Part shown: one piece after another, positions 7,150 to 14,847 of the stretch
Position numbering within the stretch: position 1 is the stretch's first letter
How the letters are laid out: each line of letters begins with the position of its first letter
Assembly: GCA_021803645.1 (NCBI GenBank)
Contig: JAJZLI010000059.1
Span: forward strand, 25,318 to 44,595
DNA: 19,278 bases
Source of the DNA: a bacterium
GTDB lineage: Bacteria; Patescibacteriota; Dojkabacteria; JAKAPS01; JAJZLI01
Direction: 5' to 3'
Translations under genes and position numbers: made by a program
The notes under the pieces: model-generated
The model's database searches: none
Told to the model about the DNA's origin: nothing
The model's input: the letters and a program-made list of their open reading frames with translations, nothing else

Positions 7150-7178
7150 ATTGTATTTTTATAAACTTATAAAGTCAA
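7150..7178 (-). promoter_or_regulatory. Promoter of the cytochrome b operon (leaderless)
   Basis: On the minus strand, TTGACT (7178-7173), 17 bp, then TACAAT (7155-7150). Standard spacing puts the first transcribed base at 7143, the A of the ATG of the 45-residue gene. The transcript would carry no leader, which explains why no Shine-Dalgarno is found. Confidence 0.65.
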
Positions 7179-7276
7179 CATGATATGAAAATTTTGCAAT
7201 GTATCTATGGAACTTTAATATATAAATTTTCATATTTGCATCATGTAAATATTTCTTGTAAACTTCAAAATTAGTT

Positions 7277-7741
7277 ATGGACGATGGTAAAAGTAAACGA
7301 ACATTAAATAGTAGAGTATTAATCCAGATAACTTCTTCTGTTCTAATTGTCATAGTTGTTTTTTTCCTTATCATGTCTTTTAAAAATGGTTTTTCAAACA
7401 AAGGTGTTCCTAATACTATATCAAAGTCGAAATATGGGAAATTTACTTTCATAATTGATAAACAGGGTGGTAGTGTACAAACTTTTACTGGATCTTTAAC
7501 TGGAAATAAGGAAAATGCATTGGAAGCTATGCAAGAGATTGAGAAACAAAATAAGAATTTTAATTTTACAGATAAAATGTATTCTTTTGGTGCAGATATC
7601 TTATCTATTGATGGTTTTGCACCCAACCCTAATAAACAGTATTGGGAGTTTTGGGTTAATGGAAAGTCAAGTAATGTTGGCGTAAGTGATTATTATATCA
7701 AGAATGGAGATGTTTTAAAGTTCTCTTTAGCTAATGGTTAA
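7277..7741 (+). CDS. Membrane-anchored DUF4430 protein (probable cobalamin-binding)
   Basis: 154 residues. A short basic N-terminus and one helix (about 18-35, SSVLIVIVVFFLIMSF) anchor an extracytoplasmic domain with the DUF4430 pattern: FTFIIDKQGG, an Ala/Glu helix (NALEAMQEIEKQN), then QYWEFWVNGKSSNVGVSDYYIKNGD and LKFSL. DUF4430 is related to the C-terminal lobe of transcobalamin/intrinsic factor. The next gene is a transporter-like membrane protein (9-nt gap), and nrdJ and the corrinoid adenosyltransferase follow, so a role in capturing cobalamin at the cell surface is a good inference. There is no lipobox Cys; anchoring is by the helix. A TTGCAT / TAAACT pair at 7236-7264 may be the promoter. 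Confidence 0.75.
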   Translation: MDDGKSKRTLNSRVLIQITSSVLIVIVVFFLIMSFKNGFSNKGVPNTISKSKYGKFTFIIDKQGGSVQTFTGSLTGNKENALEAMQEIEKQNKNFNFTDKMYSFGADILSIDGFAPNPNKQYWEFWVNGKSSNVGVSDYYIKNGDVLKFSLANG

Positions 7742-7750
7742 AGTTTCGTA

Positions 7751-8371
7751 ATGGATATATTCTTTTTAATTTTGTATGTTATTGTTGGAATATTATCGAG
7801 GACGATTTTTCATATTGCACCTAATGTAGAGTTTGTAACTGGTTTATCAATTGCTGCGGGGTACTTTTTTAAGAATAAAAAATTATCTTTTATTGTTCCC
7901 CTTTGTATTATGGCTATTACTGATTTTATTATTGGTAATAACATTATTTTTTTATTTACATGGTCTGCTTTTCTGACTGCACCATTGTTTAAATATATTG
8001 TCTCTGTCGTGAGAGAAACCTTTAACGGTCGTAGTGAATATTTTAAGTTGTTTATTTCATCAGAAGTTGCTGGTATTCTCTTTACGTTTTTTTTCTTCTT
8101 ATGGACCAATTTTGGGGTTGTTGTGACATCGGATATGTACCCTAAGAATATTGTAGGTATAATTCAAAGCTATATCATGGGGTTACCTTTTCTTGCAAAT
8201 CAGCTTCTTGGAAATATTATTATAGTTCCCTTTATATTTGTATCAACAGCATTTATTATGTTTTTGTATAGTAACAGAAAGTATATCCTAAAATGTATAA
8301 AATCTAATCTATTTATGACTTTTTCAAGATTATTTGACAAGCTTATGAATATTGTTATAAAACATATTTGA
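7751..8371 (+). CDS. DUF6580/ECF S-component-like membrane protein (probable corrinoid uptake)
   Basis: 206 residues with about six hydrophobic helices. The N-terminal signature RTIFHIAPNVEFVTGLSIAA, then FVPLCIMAITDFIIGNN-like text, matches the DUF6580 pattern (R-x-x-P-N-F-x-P-x-x-A-x-A and P-L-x-x-x-x-x-D-x-x-I-G). DUF6580 belongs to the ECF-type substrate-binding fold. Its place between a DUF4430 protein and B12-using enzymes suggests corrinoid transport. No EcfA or EcfT gene is in the window, so it would need a shared energising module elsewhere or act alone. It ends in TGA, 28 nt before nrdJ. Confidence 0.7.
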   Translation: MDIFFLILYVIVGILSRTIFHIAPNVEFVTGLSIAAGYFFKNKKLSFIVPLCIMAITDFIIGNNIIFLFTWSAFLTAPLFKYIVSVVRETFNGRSEYFKLFISSEVAGILFTFFFFLWTNFGVVVTSDMYPKNIVGIIQSYIMGLPFLANQLLGNIIIVPFIFVSTAFIMFLYSNRKYILKCIKSNLFMTFSRLFDKLMNIVIKHI

Positions 8372-8399
8372 AAATTAATTTTAAGCGCCCAAATTCAAT

Positions 8400-10604
8400 A
8401 TGATTACTAAAATAAAGAAGAGAGATGGTTCTGTTGTTCATTTTGACTTATTCAAAATTCAGAATGCTATTGTAAAAGCAGTAGATGTCACAGAAGAATT
8501 TGATAAAAAGATATCTAAAATTCTTGCAGAAAAGGTACTCAATATACTTGTTTATAAGTTTAAAAATAAGATTCCTTCAGTTGAAGATATACAGGATACT
8601 GTAGAGACAATTCTGATTGCAGAGAATTATCCAAAAACTGCTAAGGCATATATTTTATATCGGGAAGAGCATGCAAAAATAAGAGAAAGACAGAAGGAGA
8701 TATTACATGGTTTTACTACAAAATTGCCATTTACAGATAATGCCTTAATTGTTATTGCTGAAAGATATTTAAAAAGGGATGGGAAAACAGGGGAGATTAT
8801 TGAATCTCCTGATGGAATGTTTGAAAGAACTGCTCGTACGTTGGCAAATGCAGAGAAGGCTTATGGAGCTTCTAAGGAAAAATTGGAAAAATATTATAGA
8901 GAATTTCTTTCTGTTCTTGAAAATTTTGAATTTACTCCAGCAGGAAGAACGTTAGCTAATGTTGGTTCTGATACTCCTCTTGTTGCAAATTGTATTGTTT
9001 TGCATATAGATGACAGTATGTCTGGAATTTTTCAAACTCTTAAGGATGCTTCCTTACTTCAACAGGCAGGTTCTGGACTTGGATTTCCTTTCCATTTACT
9101 TCGTCCTGCGGGTATGCGTGCTGTAAGATCCAAAGGTATAGCTTCTGGTCCTGTCTCATTTTTAAGAGTATATAATGAAGCTTTTGGTATTATAAAACAA
9201 CAAGGCCGTCATGGAGCTAATATGGCAGTTATGTCTGTTGAACATCCTGATATATTGGATTTTATTCATTGTAAGGAGATTGAAGGAGAAATACGAAATT
9301 TTAATATTTCTGTTGGTATTACTGATAGATTTATGAAGGAAATAGAAAATGATTCGAATGATCCTTGGATTTGTGAGTTTAATGGCCAGAAGATGCCACT
9401 TCATAAGATTACTAGAGATAAGTATGGAACAGTGATTGACGTTATTCCTATAACAATGACAGCAAAAGAAATTTTCCAAGAAATTGTTTCATGTGCGTGG
9501 GGAAATGGTGAACCAGGAATTATTTTTTTAGATACTGTAAATAAGTTTAACTCTGTTCCTGGTCTTGGCAGGATTGAGGCATGTAACCCTTGTGGAGAAC
9601 AATTTTTGCATGATGGTGATGTATGTAATCTAGGGTCTATTAATCTTGAAAAATTTGAGAAAAATCACAAATTAGATGAAAAAAAACTAGAGAAGGTTGT
9701 AAGGATTGCAGTTAGAATGCTTGATAATGTAGTTGATCTTTCTGATTTTCCCGTTGAGAGAGTTAATAATACATTTAGAGGAAATCGTAGATTAGGTCTT
9801 GGTGTTATGGGTTTTGCAGATTTATTATATCTTTTAGGTATTCCATATAATAGTGAAGAAGGTTTTAAGATGGGAGAGCATGTCATGAAGATTATTAATG
9901 AGACAGCTCATGATGAATCACAAAAACTTGCAAAAGAAAAAGGTGTATTTCCAAATTTTAAACTTTCTATATATGCAGATAAAAAAATTAAAATGAGAAA
10001 TGCTGCGTTAACAACTGTTGCTCCAACAGGAACCATTTCTATGGTATTTGATGTTGCAAGTGGAATGGAACCTTATTTTGCGCTTGTTTATTATAAGCAG
10101 GTTATGGGAGGTAAGAATCTGTATTATGTAAATAAACACCTTGAAAGAGTATTAAAAGAGAGAGGAATATACTCTGAAGAGCTTATAACAAAGATATCAG
10201 AGACTGGTTCTGTTCAGAATATGAAAGAGATTCCTAAGGATATTCGTGATACATTTGTTGTAGCTATGGATATCTCTGCAGAAGATCATATTAGAATGCA
10301 GGCTGCATTTCAAAAATATACAGATAATGCAATATCAAAAACATGTAATTTCCCTCATGATGCTACTCAGACAGAAGTAATGAAGGGGTATTTGCTTGCT
10401 TGGAAACTTGGGTGTAAAGGTGTTACTGTGTATAGAAATGGGTCAAGGGAGGAGCAGGTATTAAACCTTGTTTCCAAAGATGTAAAGAAGGAACCTAGTG
10501 ATTCTGGTTATTCTGATATTTGCCCCGAGTGTGGCGGAAAGTTAGAAATAAAAGAAGGTTGTGCTACTTGTGCTAGTTGTGCATATTCATATTGTTCCAT
10601 ATGA
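8400..10604 (+). CDS. nrdJ: Adenosylcobalamin-dependent ribonucleotide reductase (class II)
   Basis: 734 residues. An ATP-cone covers about 1-90 (ITKIKKRDGSVVHFDLFKIQ). The barrel has PAGRTLANVG, redox Cys 198 (VANCIVL), the thiyl-radical site NPCGEQ with Cys 398, TTVAPTGTISM for substrate phosphates, and the partner redox Cys 649 (SKTCNFPHDAT). The C-terminus has a CPECGG...CATCASC cluster, probably zinc-binding and thiol-relaying. It reduces ribonucleotides to deoxyribonucleotides using adenosylcobalamin and needs no second subunit. The corrinoid adenosyltransferase gene overlaps its stop by 4 nt (ATGA), which ties cofactor activation to the enzyme. No nrdA/nrdB or nrdD is visible. A palindrome AAAATTAATTTT lies just upstream; I find no cobalamin riboswitch. 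Confidence 0.95.
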   Translation: MITKIKKRDGSVVHFDLFKIQNAIVKAVDVTEEFDKKISKILAEKVLNILVYKFKNKIPSVEDIQDTVETILIAENYPKTAKAYILYREEHAKIRERQKEILHGFTTKLPFTDNALIVIAERYLKRDGKTGEIIESPDGMFERTARTLANAEKAYGASKEKLEKYYREFLSVLENFEFTPAGRTLANVGSDTPLVANCIVLHIDDSMSGIFQTLKDASLLQQAGSGLGFPFHLLRPAGMRAVRSKGIASGPVSFLRVYNEAFGIIKQQGRHGANMAVMSVEHPDILDFIHCKEIEGEIRNFNISVGITDRFMKEIENDSNDPWICEFNGQKMPLHKITRDKYGTVIDVIPITMTAKEIFQEIVSCAWGNGEPGIIFLDTVNKFNSVPGLGRIEACNPCGEQFLHDGDVCNLGSINLEKFEKNHKLDEKKLEKVVRIAVRMLDNVVDLSDFPVERVNNTFRGNRRLGLGVMGFADLLYLLGIPYNSEEGFKMGEHVMKIINETAHDESQKLAKEKGVFPNFKLSIYADKKIKMRNAALTTVAPTGTISMVFDVASGMEPYFALVYYKQVMGGKNLYYVNKHLERVLKERGIYSEELITKISETGSVQNMKEIPKDIRDTFVVAMDISAEDHIRMQAAFQKYTDNAISKTCNFPHDATQTEVMKGYLLAWKLGCKGVTVYRNGSREEQVLNLVSKDVKKEPSDSGYSDICPECGGKLEIKEGCATCASCAYSYCSI

Positions 10605-11134
10605 AAAGGGTAGGACTGATAGTAGTAAATACCGGAGGAGGTAAAGGTAAAACTACGTCGGCTTTAGGAATGATGTTGCGTTCTTGTGGATATGATATGA
10701 AGGGGGTGATGATTCAGTTCATAAAAGGATCCTGGTTTTATGGAGAAAAGAAATCTTTTATAAGACTTGCACCTAACTTTAAGCTTATTACTGCAGGTCG
10801 TGGTTTTGTAGGTATACTTGACGATAAGCTTCCTCGGGATGAACATAAAGTTGCAGCAAAGAAAGCATTAGATATTTCACTAAAAGAGGTAAGGAATAGA
10901 GAAAACGATGTTGTTGTTTTAGATGAGATTAATTATGCAGTAAACCTTGGGCTTATATCTGAAGATGATGTAATTTTTATTATAGAACAAAAATATCCTT
11001 CTGTTCATTTGATTTTGACTGGAAACTTTGCAACGGAGAAAATTATTGAGCTTGCAGATACAGTTACAGAGATGAAGGAAATTAAACATGCATACCAGAA
11101 AGGGAAGAAAGCTCAAATAGGAATTGATTATTAA
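10601..11134 (+). CDS. cobA: Cob(I)yrinic acid a,c-diamide adenosyltransferase
   Basis: 177 residues from the ATG at 10601. A start at 10577 lies inside nrdJ and is rejected because ATGA overlap coupling is typical. The P-loop NTGGGKGKTTSALG binds ATP. Also visible are GVMIQFIKGSW, AGRGF, DVVVLDEINYAVNLG and the C-terminal HAYQKGKKAQIGID, all standard for the CobA/BtuR/CobO family. It transfers the 5'-deoxyadenosyl group from ATP to cob(I)alamin, making the NrdJ cofactor. With no other corrinoid synthesis genes in the window, it would act on imported corrinoid. Confidence 0.93.
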   Translation: MKRVGLIVVNTGGGKGKTTSALGMMLRSCGYDMKGVMIQFIKGSWFYGEKKSFIRLAPNFKLITAGRGFVGILDDKLPRDEHKVAAKKALDISLKEVRNRENDVVVLDEINYAVNLGLISEDDVIFIIEQKYPSVHLILTGNFATEKIIELADTVTEMKEIKHAYQKGKKAQIGIDY

Positions 11135-11142
11135 TAATTTTT

Positions 11143-11742
11143 ATGGATGCATTTAAACAGACAATTGTGACATATAATCAAAGGTCAAGAGATTTGGCTG
11201 AGCATTTTTTTACAATAAGGAGTAAAGAGGAATATATAGTAAAGGCTTTTTCTTATATAGTTAAGGATAATGTTAATGTTGTTGAATGTGGTTGTGGAGC
11301 AGGGAAAGATGCAATGTCCATCATAAAATATACTAAGAATTATCTTGGTATAGACATTTCAAAGCATATGATTTCTCTTGCAAGAAAGAATTGTGATGGT
11401 GTAAAATTTGAAGTTGGCAATTTTCTAAATTATAAATATCCTCGCAATATTGATATAATTTTTGCTTTTGCATCACTATTACATTCTTCTAAAGTAAAAG
11501 TTGCTAAATTCTTTAAAAAAATTCATCATGTGCTGAATACTGGTGGAGTTGTTTGCCTTACTTTAAAATATGGAAATTATCATTCTGAACTTAAGAAGGA
11601 CAAATTTGGTTCTAGACTTTTCTACTTTTATACACCCGATGATATTAAACTTTGTGCTGGTATAGGCTATGAATCTGTATATGAAGATTCAAGTATGACC
11701 GGGGATACTAAATGGTTTGTTATTATACTAAAAAAAATATAG
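11143..11742 (+). CDS. Class I SAM-dependent methyltransferase
   Basis: 199 residues. The SAM-binding motif I VVECGCGAGKDAMSI (about 47-61) and an acidic motif II end LGIDISKHMISLARKN are clear, then IIFAFASLLHSSK and NTGGVVCLTLKYG. Residues before motif I form a helical cap. It starts 8 nt after cobA, so it is probably the last gene of the B12 operon, but nothing in the sequence reveals its substrate; UbiE/MenG-like or small-molecule methyltransferases share this layout. A functional link to B12 is not implied by the fold. Confidence 0.85.
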   Translation: MDAFKQTIVTYNQRSRDLAEHFFTIRSKEEYIVKAFSYIVKDNVNVVECGCGAGKDAMSIIKYTKNYLGIDISKHMISLARKNCDGVKFEVGNFLNYKYPRNIDIIFAFASLLHSSKVKVAKFFKKIHHVLNTGGVVCLTLKYGNYHSELKKDKFGSRLFYFYTPDDIKLCAGIGYESVYEDSSMTGDTKWFVIILKKI

Positions 11743-11754
11743 AGGTATAATTTT

Positions 11755-12585
11755 TTAAGAATGACTTCTATCCAAATAAGCCTTTCTTTGAAGTTCTATA
11801 GCTAGTGTTATAATTCCCATAGTTCCTACCCCTCTTATTCCTAGTAATTCTTTTACTGAAGTATTTAATAGTTGTTCAACTGTCATTATTCCTTCCTCCC
11901 CTATGTTAGTCCTGGTTATTGCGCTTAGTAAATTTTCTGGTATATCTAATTCACACAAGAATATTGGCTGGTTTTCTTCTATAAACATAGGAAGAACTCT
12001 ATGTGGTGAATGTGGGTTTATTTTTTCTAGGCATTCCATGACCCTTTTTAATTGTGGGCTGATATCATTATCCATCCTAAGGAAACTATACTCTTGATAT
12101 TGTTCCCTCAATGCGATTATCTCTTCTGGGGTTAACGCTCTTAGTTCTTCTATTGTCATTCTAGTATCCAAATTTTCCAGGGCTTCTGTTATTGTTGTTC
12201 TAGATACTCCTGTCTGCTCTGCTATCTGGAGCACTTTTTTTCGCAACTCCTCGATTGTATGGCCTGCACGTACGTGTGTTGTTAATTGTTCTAAAACTCT
12301 CCTGCCCTTTGGAGCTAAGTATTTATGTCGAATTGCATTACCAACTTCTTCAACTGGGTTTTCTGTCCCTGATTGTTCTTTTTTATTTAATACATTAATA
12401 ACATCTGGTAAGGTTTGTATATCTCCAGATTGTATTTTAGGGGCAATGTTTTGTCTCAATTCTTCTAAGATAGGTGGGTCTTGTTTAGTTTTGACTTCTC
12501 CTACCCTTGTAAAATGTAGTTCTGACGGATTCTCAGTAGGACCATTAATTTCTGTGTTTTCTCCTGTTGTTCTTAGATCTTCCAT
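11755..12585 (-). CDS. Protein with RNA polymerase alpha-CTD-like C-terminus
   Basis: 276 residues from the ATG at 12585; a start at 12624 would add an unlikely Cys/Ile-rich stub. Residues 1-80 are polar and probably disordered. The middle holds two helical segments with a helix-turn-helix-like stretch (LQIAEQTGVSRTTITEALENL) and repeated 'TIEELR' helices. The last 60 residues (ENLLSAITRTN, IMTVEQLLNTSVKELLGIRGVGTMGI) carry the helix-hairpin-helix pattern of the RpoA C-terminal domain. A DNA- or transcription-related role is plausible but not shown. It is too short for, and lacks, the RpoA N-terminal domain. It converges on the methyltransferase gene and diverges from the M32 peptidase. Confidence 0.6.
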   Translation of the reverse strand: MEDLRTTGENTEINGPTENPSELHFTRVGEVKTKQDPPILEELRQNIAPKIQSGDIQTLPDVINVLNKKEQSGTENPVEEVGNAIRHKYLAPKGRRVLEQLTTHVRAGHTIEELRKKVLQIAEQTGVSRTTITEALENLDTRMTIEELRALTPEEIIALREQYQEYSFLRMDNDISPQLKRVMECLEKINPHSPHRVLPMFIEENQPIFLCELDIPENLLSAITRTNIGEEGIMTVEQLLNTSVKELLGIRGVGTMGIITLAIELQRKAYLDRSHS

Positions 12586-12639
12586 TATGTCTATAATAAT
12601 ATCACATGCAAATCCACAATGCAAATACTATGAGTTTTG

Positions 12640-12668
12640 TTGTCTTGTTATATTGTTTGTTATATACT
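12640..12668 (+). promoter_or_regulatory. Possible promoter of the M32 carboxypeptidase
   Basis: TTGTCT (12640-12645), 17 bp, TATACT (12663-12668), with the expected start near 12675, only 4 nt before the ATG at 12679. A near-leaderless arrangement, as at the cytochrome b operon. The -35 matches consensus at only four bases. Confidence 0.35.
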
Positions 12669-12678
12669 CATGCATTAT

Positions 12679-14172
12679 ATGAATTCCAAGCTAAAGATAT
12701 TAAAAAAACGATTATATGAACTTAGATATGTATCTTCTGCCAGTTCATTGCTTCATTGGGATAGCAATGTATATATTCCTAAAAATGGAGTTTCATCAAG
12801 GGCAATAACTAATTCTTTAATAGATGAGATATGTCATAAGAAGTTACTGAAATTAGATGATGGTCATATATTGACTGAACTTGTACAGGATTTACCAAAA
12901 CTCTCATTGGAGGATGCTGCCATTGTGAGAGAAGCATTTAGGAATTTTGACAGGAGTAGAAAATTTCCTAGCTCTTTTATAAAGAGGTTATCTCAGTTAT
13001 CAACTAAGGCTCACCATGTATGGAAAGAGGCTAGAGATAAAAAGGATTTTTCAATATATTCAGATATTCTTGAAGAAATGGTTTCCATGCAGAAAGAAGC
13101 TGTTGATCTTCTGGGGTATGAGGATCACCCATATAATGCATTAATTGATGATTATGAACCAGGGATGACTGTAAGTAAACTTGATAATATGTTTAATGGT
13201 CTAAAGGAGTTTTTGGTTCCTTTTATACGCAAAGTAACAAGTAAAGATATTTCATGGGAGTATGTTATTGATGGAAAGTTTCCAATATCAAAACAAATTA
13301 AGTTAAATGAGGATGTTCTTAGTGTTTTGGGGTATGACTTTTCCTCAGGTAGACTAGATGTTAGTACACATCCGTTTACTATTGATATTGCCCCTTATGA
13401 TGTTAGGATAACCACAAGATACTCCAAGAAAGACTTACTATATGCCTTATATTCAAGTATTCACGAAGGGGGACATGGTATATATGGACAAGGTATTCCT
13501 GTAGAATATTTTGGTGTTGGTATTGGTCATGGAGCTTCGTTAGGTATCCACGAATCTCAGTCTAGAATGTACGAAAATCTATTGGGTAGGAGTATGTCTT
13601 TCATTAATCTTTTACACAAATATATATTGAAATACTTTCCTGATTTTAATAAATCTCCAGAGGATTTATATAAAATTGTGAATCATGTATCTCTTGGGTA
13701 TATTAGGACTGAATCAGATGAGGTAACTTATAACTTGCATATTATTCTTAGGTATGAAATTGAAAAAGATTTAATTTGTGGAAATATTAATGTAAAAAAC
13801 TTGCCTGAAGTTTGGAATGCAAAAATGAAGGAATATTTAGGTGTTCAAGTTCCTTCTGATGATTTGGGAGTTCTTCAGGATGTTCATTGGTCTTCTGGCA
13901 ACTTTGGATATTTTCCTACATATTCTATTGGGAATATTTACTCTGCTCAAATTTATAATACAATGTTAAAAGATATTCCAGAACTAAAAGGTAATATATC
14001 TTCGGATACTCTCAAGAGCATGAAGAGTTGGCTTTATGAGAATATTCATAAATATGGGAGAATATATCCTGCAGAAGATTTAATTACAAGGGTTACTGGA
14101 GAAGGAATGAATCCTATGTATTTTAATAAATATATAGAGGATAAATATACCTCTCTCTATGAATTAAATTAG
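12679..14172 (+). CDS. M32 family metallocarboxypeptidase (Taq type)
   Basis: 497 residues from the ATG at 12679, matching the family's usual length of about 500. The start at 12637 is rejected because it would place the promoter-like hexamers inside the gene and precede the conserved LKKRLYELRYVSSASSLLHWDS opening. The zinc site HEGGH (His 262, Glu 263, His 266) is followed by YGQGIP and by HESQSRMYEN (third ligand Glu 292), the M32 hallmarks. Further family segments are GYIRTESDEVTYNLHIILRYE and VQDVHWSSGNFGYFPTYSIGN-like text near the C-terminus. It would release C-terminal amino acids from cytoplasmic peptides, probably as a dimer, fitting a peptide-scavenging lifestyle. Confidence 0.93.
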   Translation: MNSKLKILKKRLYELRYVSSASSLLHWDSNVYIPKNGVSSRAITNSLIDEICHKKLLKLDDGHILTELVQDLPKLSLEDAAIVREAFRNFDRSRKFPSSFIKRLSQLSTKAHHVWKEARDKKDFSIYSDILEEMVSMQKEAVDLLGYEDHPYNALIDDYEPGMTVSKLDNMFNGLKEFLVPFIRKVTSKDISWEYVIDGKFPISKQIKLNEDVLSVLGYDFSSGRLDVSTHPFTIDIAPYDVRITTRYSKKDLLYALYSSIHEGGHGIYGQGIPVEYFGVGIGHGASLGIHESQSRMYENLLGRSMSFINLLHKYILKYFPDFNKSPEDLYKIVNHVSLGYIRTESDEVTYNLHIILRYEIEKDLICGNINVKNLPEVWNAKMKEYLGVQVPSDDLGVLQDVHWSSGNFGYFPTYSIGNIYSAQIYNTMLKDIPELKGNISSDTLKSMKSWLYENIHKYGRIYPAEDLITRVTGEGMNPMYFNKYIEDKYTSLYELN

Positions 14173-14178
14173 TATGTC

Positions 14179-14769
14179 TTAATTTCTATATAATTTATTC
14201 TCATTAATATACTTTTGTATATGCATTGATGTTGCGTATGATATATCCCTTCCTTCGGATATTAGTTTTCTAACATCTGAGGAGCATATGTTTTTTAACT
14301 TGGGATTTAATACTGTAATTACATTATTTCCCAGTTTTATTTTGTCGTTATTTCTGTTAAAGATGATTAGTTTTAAATTATTTTTTAAATAGTTTCCTCT
14401 CTTCCACATTGACATACTGTTATATGAGTCGCTACCAAATGCAAAATAAAAATCTAAATTTTTGTATAATTTTTTTAATTTTTGTGATGTTGTGTAGGTT
14501 GATGTTGGGGTTGGTAGGTTAAGTTCAAAGTTAGATATTACTAGTTTTGATGTATTAGAGAATACATATTTTTTTATGATTTCTAGCATTTTTATCCTGT
14601 GGTAATTTGTAATCGATATTTTTTTGTCTTGACGGTTTCCAGAGGGCATAACCCAAACTTCTTTAATGTATGGAATTTTCAAGCTCATTCCTATTATTTC
14701 TTGGTGTGATAGTGTTGGAGGGTTAAATGCTCCTCCAAATACAAGTACTTTCTTTTTAATACTCTGCAT
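14179..14769 (-). CDS. nadD: Nicotinate-nucleotide adenylyltransferase
   Basis: 196 residues, normal NadD length. The nucleotidyltransferase signature VFGGAFNPPTLSH (about 10-22) is present with Thr-x-x-His in place of HxGH. EVWVMPSGN, the FAFGSDSYNSMSMWKR segment and the ATP-binding CSSDVRKLISEGRD (ISSTxxR motif) follow. It adenylates nicotinate mononucleotide to deamido-NAD. It is transcribed away from nadE. An NrtR-like palindrome lies 5 nt upstream of its start codon (14775-14795), so it is probably co-regulated. Confidence 0.9.
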   Translation of the reverse strand: MQSIKKKVLVFGGAFNPPTLSHQEIIGMSLKIPYIKEVWVMPSGNRQDKKISITNYHRIKMLEIIKKYVFSNTSKLVISNFELNLPTPTSTYTTSQKLKKLYKNLDFYFAFGSDSYNSMSMWKRGNYLKNNLKLIIFNRNNDKIKLGNNVITVLNPKLKNICSSDVRKLISEGRDISYATSMHIQKYINENKLYRN

Positions 14770-14774
14770 AATAG

Positions 14775-14795
14775 TTATTGTGATATTGACACTTA
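14775..14795. promoter_or_regulatory. NrtR operator in the nadD-nadE divergent region
   Basis: TTATTGT, 7 nt, ACACTTA. Each arm differs by one base from the perfect palindrome at 17552-17572, with the same spacer length. It overlaps the nadE -35 (TTGACA at 14786-14791) and abuts the nadD start, so one bound dimer could shut both genes. nrtR is encoded 2 kb away. The assignment is inference from the shared motif and context. Confidence 0.7.
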
Positions 14796-14815
14796 CTATT
14801 TTATCATGATATTAT
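14786..14815 (+). promoter_or_regulatory. nadE promoter
   Basis: TTGACA (14786-14791), 18 bp, TATTAT (14810-14815). The expected start is near 14822, 26 nt before the ATG of nadE. The -35 lies inside the operator-like palindrome. Confidence 0.6.
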
Positions 14816-14847
14816 TTCTATGTAAATAATTAATTTATGTAAACAAG

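Noticed and set aside
7179..7276. Cobalamin riboswitch upstream of the B12 module.
   Set aside because: The space is under 140 nt, very AT-rich and lacks a recognisable B12 box or the multi-stem layout.
7159..7626. 155-residue minus-strand ORF opposite the DUF4430 gene.
   Set aside because: The plus strand has clear DUF4430 motifs and an operon context. The minus frame is Cys/Phe/Ile-rich shadow text.
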